From Bacillota bacterium (lineage in GTDB: Bacteria > Bacillota > Clostridia > Christensenellales > CAG-138): DNA of 6,370 bases. The notes beneath the pieces were generated by a model that was not told the origin of the DNA, searched no databases, and was given only the letters and a program-made list of their open reading frames with translations. A program made the position numbers and the translations under genes. The stretch lies in the NCBI GenBank assembly GCA_023416175.1, contig JAEZIE010000239.1, forward strand, positions 1-6,370. Direction: 5' to 3'. This document shows, piece by piece, positions 5,847 through 6,370 of the stretch (its first letter is position 1; the number at the start of each line of letters is the position of its first letter).

Positions 5847-6370
5847 ATGCAGAAGAAAACCACTGTGGTGCTGGGGGTTACCGGCTCCATTGCGGCATAC
5901 AAGGCTGCGGAAATTGTGAGCACGCTCACCAAGAAAGATATTGATGTGCGCGTCATCCTGACGGAGGGCGGCGCACACTTTATCACGCCGCTTACGCTTG
6001 AAACCCTTTCCCGCGCGCCCGTGTATACGGACCAGTTTACGCGGGAAACACCATATGAGGTGGAGCATATCGCGCTTGCGAAGCTTGCCGATGTTTTTTT
6101 GGTTGCGCCCGCAACGGCAAATTTTATCAGCAAGGCGGCAAACGGGATTGCAGACGATCTTTTGTTGACCACCTACCTAGCTACCACAGCGCCTGTGCTC
6201 ATTGCACCCGCAATGAATACAAACATGCTGCTTCATCCGGCTACCGTAAAGAACATGGAGATCCTTCGCGGGCGGGGCTGCGCGTTTATCGAGCCTTCCG
6301 AGGGTTTACTTGCCTGCGGGGATGTTGGGCGGGGCAAGCTTGCGCCGGTCGGGGAAATCGTTGAAACGGT
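5847..6370 (+). CDS. coaBC: Bifunctional phosphopantothenoylcysteine decarboxylase/phosphopantothenate-cysteine ligase CoaBC, 3' end missing
   Basis: Coenzyme A synthesis: CoaB joins cysteine to 4'-phosphopantothenate and CoaC, an FMN-dependent decarboxylase, converts the product to 4'-phosphopantetheine. The frame stays open to the window end, giving the first 174 residues of about 400, which is essentially the CoaC domain. Visible are the FMN-binding start VVLGVTGSIAAYKAAE (7-22), the catalytic His in VEHIAL (72-77), VAPATANFISKAANGIADD (86-104), PAMNTNM (121-127) and LLACGDVGRGKL (154-165), with the active-site Cys at 157. The CoaB ligase domain would lie beyond the edge, so bifunctionality is inferred from family and context. 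The ribosome binding site AAGGA (5840-5844) overlaps the rpoZ stop and is only 2-3 bases from the ATG, hinting at coupling with rpoZ. Confidence 0.94.
   Translation, partial: MQKKTTVVLGVTGSIAAYKAAEIVSTLTKKDIDVRVILTEGGAHFITPLTLETLSRAPVYTDQFTRETPYEVEHIALAKLADVFLVAPATANFISKAANGIADDLLLTTYLATTAPVLIAPAMNTNMLLHPATVKNMEILRGRGCAFIEPSEGLLACGDVGRGKLAPVGEIVET

Overview
The window looks like the chromosome of a low-to-moderate GC Bacillota, most likely a Clostridia-class anaerobe; by eye the coding regions are somewhat above 50% GC. Three things point that way: a pcrA-ligA pair, a LigA carrying the variant motifs I associate with clostridial ligases, and the order yicC/yloC-remA-gmk-rpoZ-coaBC, which matches Bacillus subtilis yloC-remA-gmk-rpoZ-coaBC. 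A Christensenellales-like host is possible but cannot be shown from this sequence alone. All genes are on the + strand.

Region 1 (1-3476) is a DNA repair and replication unit. It holds the C-terminal two thirds of the PcrA/UvrD helicase, cut by the window edge at motif III, then 11 bases later a complete NAD+-dependent DNA ligase. The short gap and the ribosome binding site touching the pcrA stop codon suggest cotranscription.

Region 2 (3477-3815, about 340 bases) has no convincing gene. Its first 200 bases are unusually rich in perfect inverted repeats: an 11-bp arm pair with one mismatch encloses two 8-bp hairpins, with another hairpin downstream. It could be a structured RNA, the 3' UTR of ligA, or an interspersed palindromic repeat. 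Its last 80 bases hold a strong-looking sigma-A type promoter with an extended -10 box, and an imperfect dyad overlies the -35 box.

Region 3 (3816-6370) is a compact five-gene operon: the YicC/YloC family endoribonuclease (TTG start), the RemA DNA-binding regulator, guanylate kinase, RNA polymerase omega subunit and the N-terminal half of CoaBC. Gaps run from a 4-base overlap (gmk/rpoZ) to 36 bases (remA/gmk, with a GC-rich hairpin). The operon joins RNA turnover, GTP supply, RNA polymerase assembly and coenzyme A synthesis; in B. subtilis priA follows, so it may lie just beyond the window.

I found no mobile element genes, CRISPR array, tRNA or rRNA, and no frameshift. The coding content is ordinary and conserved. 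The one stretch deserving a closer look is the hairpin-rich intergenic block at about 3481-3675.
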